From: Laetiporus sulphureus 93-53
Taxonomy: Eukaryota > Basidiomycota > Agaricomycetes > Polyporales > Laetiporaceae
NCBI RefSeq assembly: GCF_001632365.1
Contig: NW_024468510.1
Location: 711,530 to 775,529, forward strand
DNA: 64,000 nucleotides
Direction: 5' to 3'
Below, one piece after another: positions 37,229 through 47,841 of this stretch. A program made the position numbers and the translations under genes. Within the stretch, counting starts at the first letter, position 1; each line of letters begins with the position of its first letter. The notes under the pieces are model-generated. The model searched no databases. It had not been told where the DNA came from and saw only the letters and a list, made by a program, of their open reading frames with translations.

Positions 37229-40200
37229 ATGGATGCGCTCTACAATCCGCCCGCCCCTGACTTGTCTCGGACGTTCCAGTTCCTGAGACGTGTGAACGCC
37301 AAACACGGTCTAACCCTTTCTTCGTACTACGATCTCTACCAATGGTCCACAACCAACATCGACGACTTCTGGAGCGAGGTCTGGGATGACACTGGAGTCG
37401 TTGGGACCAAGGGAGAACATGTTGTCGACACTGTCGCCCTGCCTCCTGCGAGCCCTCCTTGGTTTAAAGAAGCCAGGCTCAATTGGGCTGAAAACATGCT
37501 CCGCTGTCGATCCCCGGACAAGACAGCGCTGATTGAAGCCAGTATGTGCCAGCATTTCCTTGATTGAAAGGCCACGGGAATGGACGTCTACTTCAGTTGA
37601 GCCTCACCCCGCCAACCCCAACCGTCCTCTTCGCCGGGTATCTTACGAGGAGCTCTATTCTCTCGTCGCCGATCTGGTTTCTGCATTCCTTTCTCTCGGC
37701 CTCGAAGCGGGAGATCGAGTTGCGTCGTACGCTTCCAATTGCATTGTAGGTGTTATGTCCGTGTAATCATGACATCAGCCCTCGTCGCTCCAAGGAGTGA
37801 TTTCCGACATGCTGGTGTTGACTGCGCATCAATCATCGCGTGTGACGTGTCCGCTGCCGCCGGATCGCATGACGCATCGCAACGGCAAACATTGCATTGC
37901 ACAGGTGAACTCAAGTAGCTCACTGGTTTCTTTCAGGAAAATGTAGCAGCTTGTCTTGCAGCTACTGCAATCGGTCGGTCCTTTTTTGCGAATTTCCCAC
38001 TCGTAATTCTCAAAGTAAATGACTCCTTGAAGGTTGCATATGGGTCAGCGCTGCAGCTGATTTTGGTCCCGAAGGAGTTTTGGAGAGGTGTGATCAAACT
38101 ATAACCATTCAAGACGCCGATTGACCTCCCATAACGTAGGTTTGAGCAGGTCCAGCCCAAAGTGGTCATCTCCGTGGATGGTGTCGTGTATGTTCGCTGT
38201 CATTGTCTTGTCATGGCCGTGCCTCATGACTCGCTGCTGTTAGCTATAACGCCAAAGTGCATGTGCACATACCGAAGCTGAAGACACTCCTATCTGGTCT
38301 CTCGGAGCGTGGACATATACCACAGAAGGTGGTCGTAATTCGTCATCTGCTGATGCCAAGCGAAGACGCAAAGTGGGACAGAACTTGGATGGATTTCAAA
38401 GACTTGGCTGCTGAGGGCGAGAAGGCGAAGTTGGGACGTACTCCTGAGGGCGAAATAAAATGGCAACGCTTGGACTTCAACTGGCCGCTTTGGATACTGT
38501 TCAGCTCTGGAACGACTGGTGAGTAGGTCGTCTGACAACTTTGAGCCACGTTCATGAATGATCGATCACGATATCAAGGTCGTCCCAAGTGCGTAACGAC
38601 GCAATCTTTTGTGTAGAATCCGTTGACACTCCCGAGATAGGCCGATAGTACACCGGGCTGGTGGGATGTTGCTGCAAATGAAAAAGGAGCTCATCATATG
38701 TGCCGACATGCAGCCAGAGGATGTCTTTTTCTATTATACCACCACGTGTGTGCTCTTCTCATATGTTCTGGAACTGTGGTCTTGACGTACACGCTTACAG
38801 AGGATGGATGATGTGGAACTGGCTGGTAAGCGGGTTGAGCGTAGGCTGTACTTTGGTGCTGTACGACGGCAGCCCGTTGCGCGATCCTGCGTACCTCTGG
38901 CGACTCGTGGATGAACTCCGTATTACGATTTTTGGGACAAGCGCGAAGTACATTGATCAGCTGTCCGTGAGTTATCCTCAAATGCCCTTTGCCCGTCCTG
39001 TGAGGCGTGATTGCGAAACCTTCTCAGAAATCATACAAGCCTTCGGAGCACCACAAGCTTACTTCTCTACGCCATATCTATTCAACCGGCTCTCCACTCG
39101 CGCCGTCTTTATATGATTTCGTTTACGAACACATCAAGCGCGATGTGCTTCTCGGGTCTATTACAGGTACAAGCTCCAAAGACTTGTTCGTACTTCTTCA
39201 CTTGCTGATAGGAGAGACATTAGGCGGGACAGACATATGCTCACTGTTCGCCGGGATGTGCACGGCGCTCCCGGTGTTCCGTGGAGAGGTTCAGTGTAGA
39301 TTGTTAGGGATGGCCGTTGAGGTCTTCACGCCCGCAGGGACGCCAGCCAAGCCAGACGAGGCCGGAGAGTTGGTCTGTCTCAAACCATTTCCGTGCATGC
39401 CAGCGGGCTTCTGGCCCCTGCCAGGCTACGGCTCCGAGGAGGCTGTTCAAGCCGCCCAAGCACGATATCAACAGGCGTATTTCTCAGAATTCAAGGACGT
39501 GTGGTGTGCGTATAGCCCGCGCATTTCATCGATTTGACACTGAACTCGGCTGATCTGCAGTCCACGGCGACCATGTCATCCTCACGCGATCGAGGGCAGG
39601 AAATGGAGGAGGGCTGATAATGCTGGGCAGGAGCGATGGCGTTCTGTGCGTGTTCGCGGCGAGCTCTGGCCGTCATTCGTCATTCCAGGCTGACAATGCA
39701 CGTTTATCGCAGCAATCCAGGAGGGATACGGTTTGGCTCAGCTGAGATCTACGACGTGATAGAGCTGTGTTTCTCCCCGTCGACATCGCATGCAGGCCAC
39801 GCCATCGTCGACTGTCTTGTGGTCGGGCAGAGCATTGCCGACGGCACGGATGAGCGCGTGATTCTCTTTGTGAAGCTTCTAGAAGGGCAAACGCTCACCC
39901 CAGAGCTCGAGAAAAAGATCAAGGCCGAGGTGCGTTCTCGGCGAAGCGCGCGACATGTCCCCGCCCGGGTGAGTTTGATGCCCCTCCGCAACCCGTCGGG
40001 CCCTAACACGTTGCCCGCTTACATGCGAATGCTGTGCTGCCGACTCTAGATCATCCAAGTTCGCGATATTCCGTACACCGTGAACATGAAGCGTGTGGAG
40101 GTGCCAGTAAAGAAGGTATTGTTCAGCTCAATCCGTGTGTTCAACGTGTTGCGGGCGGCTGAGGCTGTCATCAGATCATCAATGGGGCGCCATTGTCTAG

Positions 40201-40294
40201 CGTCAATCCAGCTACCCTGAGAAACCCGGAGTGTCTGCCTGAATATGAGGCGGTGGGCAAGGCTTTGAGGGCCGAAATGAGAGGTGTGGAGTGA
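37229..40294 (+). CDS. Acetoacetyl-CoA synthetase
   Basis: Adenylate-forming ligase (EC 6.2.1.16) that activates acetoacetate with ATP and CoA in the cytosol, feeding sterol and fatty-acid synthesis. Fifteen exons close in frame to 701 aa, within the family range. The N-terminal ACS motif region has NAKHGLTLSSYYDLYQWS and LNWAENML. ATP-binding motif A3 reads ILFSSGTTGRPKPIVHRAGG. The A5-type segment STGSPLAPSLYDFVYEHI and GSITGGTDICSLF follow, then the A7 Asp in WFHGDHVILT, LGRSDGVLNPGGIRFGSAEI and the C-terminal hinge. The conserved catalytic Lys region appears as IPYTVNMKRVEVPVKKIING. One exon (38579-38588) is only 10 nt and codes part of GRPK in the ATP-binding loop. The exon 11 donor at 39506 restores the frame. 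No defect is seen. Confidence 0.95.
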
Positions 40295-40873
40295 GAACGG
40301 AACTAAATCGGAGCTTGTAGCTATCTGTGTGTTATCTGCATTTCCGGTGGAACAATGTAATTTCCAACGTACTTAACTGCATGGAGAGCCAATGAGAATA
40401 AGTGCCGGGGAGCTATCTGCCGATATTTGGCATCGTTAGGCGGCAAATAACGCGACGCGTGTTCACGATCGTGTACACCGCAGTTCCAAATTTCCGTTTA
40501 TGTCGTTCTCCCACAACAATCAATTGCCTCGAGGCAGCTTGAAATGGGCCGTATTGATCACACCTTGTCTTTCAGGCTTCCAGGGCCCGTGGCTGGGCAG
40601 GAAATTTGCCACAGACAGCGATAAAATTTAGCAATCAGGAAGATATGTAAACCATCCGAACACCGGAACTTCCCCCCCCCCCCCCTTCCGCTCTCCTTCC
40701 GGGCCCCCAAGGCTTTACCTTGCGCGACCCAGCTGTGGTCGCCGTTCTGCACAGGTCGACGTCGAACGAACGGGAACGCAGCTCACGCAACGAAACCGCG
40801 CGTTATCTGGCGTCATATCTTCACGCACACGCTGTTTTCATTGCTCTGACTCCCGACCCATTCCTTTGACACG
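40295..40873. other. Promoter region of MARVEL-like gene A
   Basis: This covers the 3' flank of acetoacetyl-CoA synthetase and the upstream region of the next gene. The one notable item is a run of fourteen C at 40672-40685. No gene is seen. Confidence 0.4.
40672..40685. repeat. Poly-C tract, 14 bases
   Basis: An uninterrupted run of 14 cytosines sits about 190 bases before the ATG of MARVEL-like gene A. Such tracts change length easily and can affect nucleosome placement. It may also be mis-sized in the assembly. Confidence 0.8.
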
Positions 40874-42493
40874 ATGAGCCCCCCGTATACGAAGGAGCAG
40901 TATGGCCGTGGCGCGCAAGCGCAATCGGCCAGACGACCATTCCTTGCCATCTTTCATTTTAAGCCTGCAATGCCGTCCGTGGTCAATGTAATCAGATTCT
41001 GCACTTTTGGTGAGTCATGGCACGAGCTGCACAGAAACCTCGCTCATGCTTCACAGTCGTGGTTCTGATGTGGACGGTGATCTGCCTGGCTGTTGCTGCA
41101 CATTTCGATAGCATTCTTGTATCGTCCGAGCTGAGTGAGTGGTGTCATGTCTGCGGCGAGGAGCGCATGGCTAATGCACGTGCAGCGCACTTCGTTCCTT
41201 TTGCAATCTTTGTATGCTCTGCAAGTATTCTCATCACTCTGGCGCTGTAAGTACAACCCTTGCTGCGATAAGTCGGGTATTAAGGATCCCTTCAGGTTTG
41301 GATTTGGTCTTTGGAAAGAGCGGAGTCCCATCTCAACGAGAATTGAGTTGGCGTGTCTGGGATTCGCAGGAGTGCTCTGGCTAGGTATGTTTGCCGTATC
41401 CGATCGGTGGCGTCTCGTCTTGACGCCAGTTCTCGGACAGCCCTTTCCGCGTTTATTGCTACCTCCGATGCGGAGGACGCGGATGTGGAATGTTACTCAT
41501 CAGCCGAATCTGACGAAGTCATATCGCTCCCTTCATGTGAGTGTGTCAATGATGTGGCCGTTTCACCCTGCTGACTCTCCGATAGTCAACACCGAGATCT
41601 ATCAAGCGCAATACCGTGTCCTGGAGGCATTTTCTTTCTTCAATCTCATCCTTCGTAGGTACCCATTCCGCATTTCAGTGATATCATTTCTGAGAATGCG
41701 CACAGTTCTTGGTTTTTTCTTATTCTTATTGACCCTCGCTCTGCGGCAACACTATCTTGGCAAGAGAGAAGTCTGGATCACCCCGGTTACGGCCTACCCA
41801 TGGTTTGGTGGCTCAAACAAGCAGCCGAAGTTACCGCTACCGGTAACCTCGAAGTTGCGTTCGCAATCAAGGCCAGCCATGCAGGAGAACAAACGCTCGG
41901 ATTCCCAGCGCACTCTCGTTGGGAAGGCATCGGAACCCAAACGCGAATCTTGGCGAATCATCGACTTGATTCGTCCCCTGGCGAAGCGCGACAACACCCA
42001 GCACACGAAGGTGTATACTGGGGATCCCTACTCTTCGCGCATTCACCTGAATCGCAATGACTCGTCACGAACACAGGTCGATCCCTACTCTTCGCGCATT
42101 CACCTGAATCGCAATGACTCGTCACGAACACAGGTCGATCGCCAGGATTCCTCGCGTTCCAATGTATATCGGAAGGATTCCTCTCGCTCTCATATGGACA
42201 GACAAGACTCGTCGCGGACGGTGGTCAACCGACAGGACTCGTCGCGTACGCGGGTCTACCGACAAGATTCCTCACGTTCACAGGTGAACAGACAAGACTC
42301 CGGGCGCTCGCAGCCGCGCCGGCAGGAGTCACGCTCTCGAGGTCGCCTACCGCAGACGACAGCAGATGGACCGACGCGCAATGAGGCGCCGACGTACGTC
42401 TACTGGCACCCGCACAAAGCGCCGGACCAAGCGCATGTGCGGGATACTCGGCCGAGAGACAGATATCACAGGGACGCATCACCCCGGCGGTGA
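40874..42493 (+). CDS. MARVEL-like four-helix membrane protein with SR-type repeat tail (A)
   Basis: Member of a basidiomycete family of small four-helix membrane proteins resembling MARVEL domains; no reaction is known. Seven exons join in frame: 40874-41009, 41057-41134, 41186-41246, 41296-41384, 41441-41536, 41586-41654 and 41706-42493, giving 438 aa. Helices are VVVLMWTVICLAVAAHFDSI, HFVPFAIFVCSASILITLAL, IELACLGFAGVLWLALSAF and a last one ending FFLFLLTLALRQHYLG. Family marks are STRIE before helix 3, DAEDADVEC after it, YQAQYRVLEAFSFFN before helix 4 and REVWITPVTAYPWF after it. The cytosolic tail of about 200 residues is built of RQDSSR repeats, including one exact duplication. The tail is unlike that of its paralogue 2.1 kb downstream. 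Confidence 0.88.
42023..42136 (+). repeat. Exact 57-bp tandem duplication inside gene A
   Basis: Bases 42023-42079 are repeated at 42080-42136 without a mismatch that I can see. The unit codes DPYSSRIHLNRNDSSRTQV. Being a multiple of three, the duplication keeps the frame, and its identity means it is recent or kept uniform by conversion. Confidence 0.9.
42137..42346 (+). repeat. Degenerate 30-bp coding repeats (RQDSSR units)
   Basis: Seven units of about ten residues follow the 57-bp duplication, each with a core like DRQDSSRS or NRQDSSRT, varying mostly at two positions between cores. At DNA level the units share gayTCSTCRCG-like cores but differ at several bases. The SSR core is a likely basophilic-kinase target. 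Confidence 0.8.
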
Positions 42494-42650
42494 TGTGCGA
42501 TGATGCTACGACTAGATGGAGCATGCGAGCATGGCTCCGATGCTATTTAACGGCTGTATTATCACGGTGACGACTTGTAGCAGACATACGAACGATTGTA
42601 CAACACCGCCAATGGATTGTGATTACACCAGTAAAGTCCTGCTGCCCTTA

Positions 42651-43415
42651 CAGCGCCTTGCATAATTGCGTGAAACAGCGCGGAAAAAAACTTGTTTGTC
42701 CGGCCAAAACAATGTGACCGTTACAGGATAGGCGCGCCCATGTGGCCTCACAGCGCCGGCCACAGCGGCATGTCGAAATTTAGGACACCTGCACTGTTTG
42801 TCAACCTGAAAATGCATTGTATAAATCTACAATGAAGGTGGATGGACAATTAAACAGACTTCAGAATCTCTGCATTGCCCCATCAGCTTGGATTCAAGTC
42901 ATCAACATACATCGAGAGTTTGGTCACAAGTCACGTTACATGAACTGGCAATCATATCTCAGCAATGCAGACTGTTGGGAATGCCCGGAGGGAGCAATCC
43001 GAGAGCACCCAGTGAAGTCGTTGTGGCTGGCGCCACATTACGTAATATTCCAAAAATGTACTTATATATAAAGTAATCCTAATTAGGGAGCTCGGCATAT
43101 AAGCCCGAGCTCTCCTTGCCCCGCTCCATCATCCGCTCGCTCGTCCTCCCGGATTCTGGCGAACGCTACACAGACCATCGGTCCCCTAGTACGTGGAGTG
43201 TATACTCTGGTACCGGAGGACTTCAAGTGCAGAAGTTGACGAGTCATCGCTAGCATTACGATAGGGGAACGCGGTCGCTCAGGCCTCAGGCTCCTGGCGT
43301 CACTCACGCTCACTGTGGCCCCCACAGTGGGCGCCTATGCTGTAACGGTCACATTGTTTGGCCGGACAAACAAGTTTTTTTTCGCGGCTGTTTAACGCAA
43401 TTATGCAAGGCGCTG
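42651..43415. mobile_element. Palindromic element 1, ~76-bp terminal inverted repeats
   Basis: The left arm at 42651-42726 and the right arm at 43340-43415 are near-perfect reverse complements: outer end CAGCGCCTTGCATAATTGCG, inner part CTTGTTTGTCCGGCCAAA then AATGTGACCGTTACAG, with only a few substitutions and single-base indels. About 610 bases lie between them, with no transposase. The similarity may extend outward to a shared CCTGCTG. Size, long inverted ends and lack of coding sequence fit a non-autonomous DNA transposon (MITE). Terminal CAG...CTG would suit the hAT group. No matching target-site duplication was found in the flanks, partly because element 2 abuts it. Confidence 0.75.
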
Positions 43416-44310
43416 TCGTCAGCAGGCTCCTTCCCATATCGCTTTCGGGAGTTTGGGGGGGCCCATCCTAGGGAGGCTACACAGTGCCACATCCTAGATC
43501 GATCATTCACGTGCTCGATCATGATGCGATCACTAACTTCGAACTCCTCACTCTTATTCCCCTCCAACTCCCTACAGCGGCTGGGAGAAAACATGTGTAA
43601 ATAACGGAGGTCGGTGGCTTGCCTTCCCCAATTGGCAGTCAGCAAGGCCAGGAAATAGATTATTGATAGGTGCCTGTAATAAATTTCCGGCAACTCTAAC
43701 ATTCATTGATAACAGTGGTACAAGAGTCCTGCTATGGCAAGGCATCAATAAACGGCACTCAACAGCGCGATTCAATGCTGAGGATTTCCATGGCTATCTA
43801 GAACAGTGCAGATCATTGAGGGTGACACCATGATTGAGTCCGGAGCTGTGAGATGTGAGAGGCTCTCTTTTGCATTTTTAACTCCTGGTGTCACGTTTCT
43901 GATTGCAGCATTGAAGTTGTCATAGACAAACCTTACAAGGCATGCCTCTGCCGGTGTGCAAATATCAGAAGCACTCTCCTTTGAGGGTAGATGGGCTGAG
44001 CATATTTGCACAATGCAATAGATGTAATATTTGATTCCTGATTAGGTCGGTACAAAATCTAGCGCTCGGGGAGCACCAACTACTACTTTGGGGCAGCTTG
44101 CATCCGGCCTCCGTTATTTACACATGTTTTCTCCCAGCCGCTGTAGGGAGTTGGAGGGGAATAAGAGTGCGGAGTTTGACCTTGGCTGAGTCTGAAAATT
44201 GTGGCTGATATGTGGCTGAGGTGGCGGGATGAAGCACAATGTCCCACCCATAGGATGGGGCCCCCCAAACTCCCGAAAGCGAGATGGGGAGGAGCCTGTG
44301 TCGTCAGCGC
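43410..44310. mobile_element. Palindromic element 2, long two-block inverted repeats
   Basis: Two blocks are mirrored. The outer block 43410-43480 matches the reverse complement of about 44247-44310 with scattered differences (it includes CGCTTTCGGGAGTTTGGGGG). The inner block 43549-43610 matches 44108-44169 exactly over 62 bases. Between the blocks the arms differ. The central ~500 bases have no transposase. The left end overlaps the last six bases of element 1 (GCGCTG), and all four ends carry the CAGCGC or GCGCTG motif. It looks like a second non-autonomous element, or both are parts of one compound or rearranged element. Confidence 0.7.
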
Positions 44311-44640
44311 ATACAGTGGAGCAAGGCGTAACTTTACGAGCTACCGGTCTGGTGTTTCTCAGTCATGTGATGCGGTATGCCTTAGGTTGACGTCACGAAG
44401 CATGCTCGTCGCGCCCGAGACTCGTATGTAAGACATCAAGATATCTGCCTTTCCGGGCTCCACTTCTCCAGGTGCACTGCACGACCTCCACGACCCTCAC
44501 GATTCGCCTTCAATTTTCATTTCCCTCTATACCCCGCCCTCGGCAGCGTCGACGGCCTCATACTCGTGTACTCTCTGACTGTCATCGTGCGTCCACTGAG
44601 TGGATCTGCCGCTAATCGGGCCTGACGGCCGCATTGTTAG

Positions 44641-45757
44641 ATGACGCAACTCTTCAAAGAGATGCGCCTCTACGGCTTCAGTGCGCTGTGTCTATCACCC
44701 TTGTTCGAAGGCTCGAGATGCTGATAGAAATGATCTTGTTATAGTCGCGATCCTGCTGCTTTCGGCGACAGTGCTTGGCATCGCAGCATACCTCGGAAGC
44801 ATTTTTCTGCCAAACATACAACGTTGGTGGCTCATGGGTTGCGTCCGCTCACTGACATACTCAACGGAACACGCATGCAGATGACTTTGGGATCTTTTCC
44901 CTTATTGTGCCATCACTGACAATACTTGTATTCCTAATAACGTGAGTGCAGTGCGAGCCGTATCAGCTCATTCTCCAGCGTTCATCCCTTGCCGTTCATC
45001 AGGGTATCATGGTCTTCACCACGCACCGAAGCCATTGCCTTCTTCATACTCGGTGCATCATGGCTAGGTGGGTGCACCGGGTGGTTCTGTATAGCATATA
45101 TTGACGAAACAACACAGCCATGGGGGCATGGTCGACGTGTGTATCTTCATGTACTTGATCTTACTGAAGCTGACGCACACTAGCGACACCATAGGCTGGA
45201 TCCAATGCGACGCGCTTGGTGGCGTCACAAGACCAACCAAGAATGGGGGAACCAGTGAGTTACCCAATACCTACATTTATTCCAAAATTCTGACTAGGAG
45301 TCCTTATCAGTCTCTGCTAGCTCATGGTGCTACGAGATGAAGGTCATTGAAGCATTCTCTTGGATGATCTTCTGCCTCTGTAGGTTTCATCTATCTTTTC
45401 CGCCCTGAAGTGTTTTTACAGAACCCGAAAGTCGCCATATACCTATGGGTTTTGATAGCACTGACAAGCCGCGCTCGCGTTTTGGGCCACCCATATGCGT
45501 GGGCGGAACCCATCTTCGAGCTGCCTTGGTTTGGCGAATTCCCTGGCTGGCCATACTCCGGTGGGGCCTTTGCTCCCGGACAGCAAACGGGCTTCTCCAC
45601 AGGCGCATATATGCCGGTGCCTTACATGACTCCGATGATCAATGGGGGCTATGTTGTACAGCAAGCCCCAGGGCATTCAGTGATCGTTCAGCCTGGAGCA
45701 CCGGGTGGTCCACCAGCAGTAACACAGGTTCCTGGCGCGGTGAGCACCACTCCCTAA
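44641..45757 (+). CDS. MARVEL-like four-helix membrane protein (B)
   Basis: Paralogue of gene A on the same strand, with the same helix order and the same intron positions. Eight exons join in frame: 44641-44689, 44745-44822, 44881-44941, 45003-45067, 45118-45130, 45184-45254, 45311-45379 and 45411-45757, giving 250 aa. Helix 1 is AILLLSATVLGIAAYLGSIF, helix 2 FGIFSLIVPSLTILVFLIT, helix 3 EAIAFFILGASWLG and helix 4 VAIYLWVLIALTSRARVLG. The loop has CDALGG and the last helix is preceded by SWCYEMKVIEAFSWMIF. The tail (about 100 residues) is Gly/Pro/Gln-rich with WAEPIFELPWFGEFPGWPY, unlike the charged repeat tail of gene A. One exon is only 13 nt. Donor and acceptor choices at exons 1 and 8 are less certain than the rest. 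Confidence 0.82.
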
Positions 45758-46670
45758 AGATCTGGGGTCGAAAGCACAGCCGCCTCTACCACAGAGGGAC
45801 GTGCTATTGTATCCGGGTGGGATCTGGAAGAAATGCGATACTAACCATTCTTGTGATGGTCCCCTTTGTTCAGTAATGTTACCAAATTTTCTCAACGTTG
45901 ATGTTATGAAATACCCTTGGAAGGACGAAAAAACAAATGCTCGTTTCCTACTGCTACATAGATTTCAAACTGCATTTTCGAATCCGACGCTCGCGGAACG
46001 GAACCAAAGAATATCAGAGGAAACGTGGAGTTTCATGGAGCTATCATACAACGTGGATCAGACCGATGGAGCGGAAGAGAGAGGGAAAAGAGGAACTGCC
46101 GCTGTCATCCTCGACGGACTATGTATGTAACCTATGTATATGATTGTAATGCGACGTTCGATTGTGCACGACGTGTGAAAGCCTCGAGGCAAGGATAGTG
46201 CGTGAGAGCGATCACGAGGAGCCCCACCGAACAGCCGCCTCGTGTTGTTGCCGTCGAAATACCCTGATACGAGACTTATCCTTGGGCTTGACCTCAGATA
46301 GCGCGCTGCTCTAGATATGCAGCTCGGTAGGCAACTGCACCGGGAGCAGATAGTGCGGTCCATTACAGCAGGTGCGCAGTGCAGAGACACGGAATGGGAT
46401 GTCAAGGATACTGAGAACTTCGCTCTGATAGTAGCTCTGGCAACCTTTTCAGCGCATGCCCTAACACGGCTGGTCCCTCGTTCCACGAGTCAGTCTCCTC
46501 TCCTGAGGCTGTGAATCCAAAAGCGCACGTTCTGATCATCTTAATTAGACACCTACAGCTTAATGCAGAGTGCTGTGGCTATGCTGATGTTGGCTTCCAT
46601 GTCACTTCTGTGAATATTTCCATCCCCCTCTATTTCCGCACGTACGGAGAACTCACCATCGCATGGATGA
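45758..46670. other. Intergenic, no recognised gene
   Basis: About 0.9 kb follows gene B. A 142-codon minus-strand frame (46486-46058) has no known features. A short plus-strand segment near 46405-46460 (ENFALIVALATFSAHAL) resembles helix 2 of the MARVEL-like genes and may belong to the decayed copy just downstream. Confidence 0.35.
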
Positions 46671-46964
46671 CCCCGATGTCTTCGCAGCGTCGTCACGCAC
46701 CGCAGGCACAACGGGCCGCTCCTCACGCGGGCGCAGCAGGAGACGATGCTCGTCGTGGCATTCGGCATGGTCTGGTTCGGTGAGTACGTCCGATCGGCAT
46801 GCGGGTGGCGAGCGGCGATTAGACACGAAATCCCTCTTGCAAAGGCCATGCGGTCCGGCGCGGGAAGGGGAAGGTGGGAGCCGGGGCTCACGAATGGGTG
46901 GAGGTCGTATCCTTGCGGGGGCGACGCGGTATCCTGCGTGGAGGAAGAGTGGATTTGGTACTGA
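46671..46964 (+). pseudogene. Probable decayed third MARVEL-like copy
   Basis: The plus strand codes LLTRAQQETMLVVAFGMVWF followed by G and a GTGAGT donor at 46780. That is the place where genes A and B have STRIELACLGFAGVLWLG and PRTEAIAFFILGASWLG before an intron in the same phase. Further on, RSYPCGGDAVSCVEEEWIWY followed by TGA recalls the cysteine loop before helix 4, but the frame stops there. No clean start or final exon could be assembled, so a truncated or degenerate member of the tandem family is the best reading. Confidence 0.4.
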
Positions 46965-47841
46965 GAGTCGGCATGAAGCATAGGCACGTTGCGCAGTGAG
47001 CCCGCTAACCAGAGGCCACGGAGGTTCTAGCAGGCTTACGGATATCTCATATGCAAAGGCGGGAGACCAGCTGCGGAGCTATATGATACATGACTTCAGC
47101 TATAATTTCATGCACGAATCGCATACAATCTAAAGTCATGATCAGCGGCATATCATATGAACTTTGTGTGCAAGATGAGCGCACGGACTTCGCGACATGG
47201 GCGATCATAACACCCTCCTCAATCAAGAGCCACATTTCGCGAGCTGAGAGCGTACCACTTTGAGAAAAGGTCAAATGAAGCGGCCGAGCCCGTGTATATC
47301 GCAAGAAAAACATTCTCGCTATGTGAAATGCATGGCTTCTCTGTCGGAAACATTGACGCAACACTTGCCGTTCTTAGCTGAATAATGATGGGACGGTGTG
47401 AGCCAGTGATAGGGCATCGAGATGGGCAAGCAGGAAAGCTTCGGGAATACAGAGCTCAGCGGCCAGCTGAAAACCGACGAAACATACACATTGGATGCCT
47501 CCGAAGCAGCAATAAAACAAAGTTTGAATCCGTAGAGAGCACTGCAGAGACCCCGAGGACTGCCGGTTTTGTACATTCCGTATTCGGTCCGGGTCCGGGC
47601 CCGGGCTATACTGGATTCAGGGTGCTCCCGAGAGTGATCGACTCCTCCCAGCGGTTACTACCAGTACCATCCAACGTCCTCCTCTCTTCGCCTCCGCTGT
47701 AGCTATCGCTCGCTCATCTTGCGCTCACCTCTTTCTCGCTTACTCCCATCCTTCGCACGTCAACGGACCCCTCTGTAGAGAAGGATCAACATGATGAGTG
47801 TCCTATAATTTAATGGTATGCTCTACATATCTTGATAGTCA
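46965..47841. other. Intergenic, UBC8 promoter region
   Basis: No gene was recognised. A short GC repeat (ggtccgggtccgggcccggg) occurs at about 47586-47605. The last 200 bases, with pyrimidine-rich stretches, are the UBC8 leader. Confidence 0.4.

Noticed and set aside
46058..46486. 142-codon minus-strand open frame
   Set aside because: Composition is Arg/Ser-rich without structure and no intron joins were found; treated as chance.
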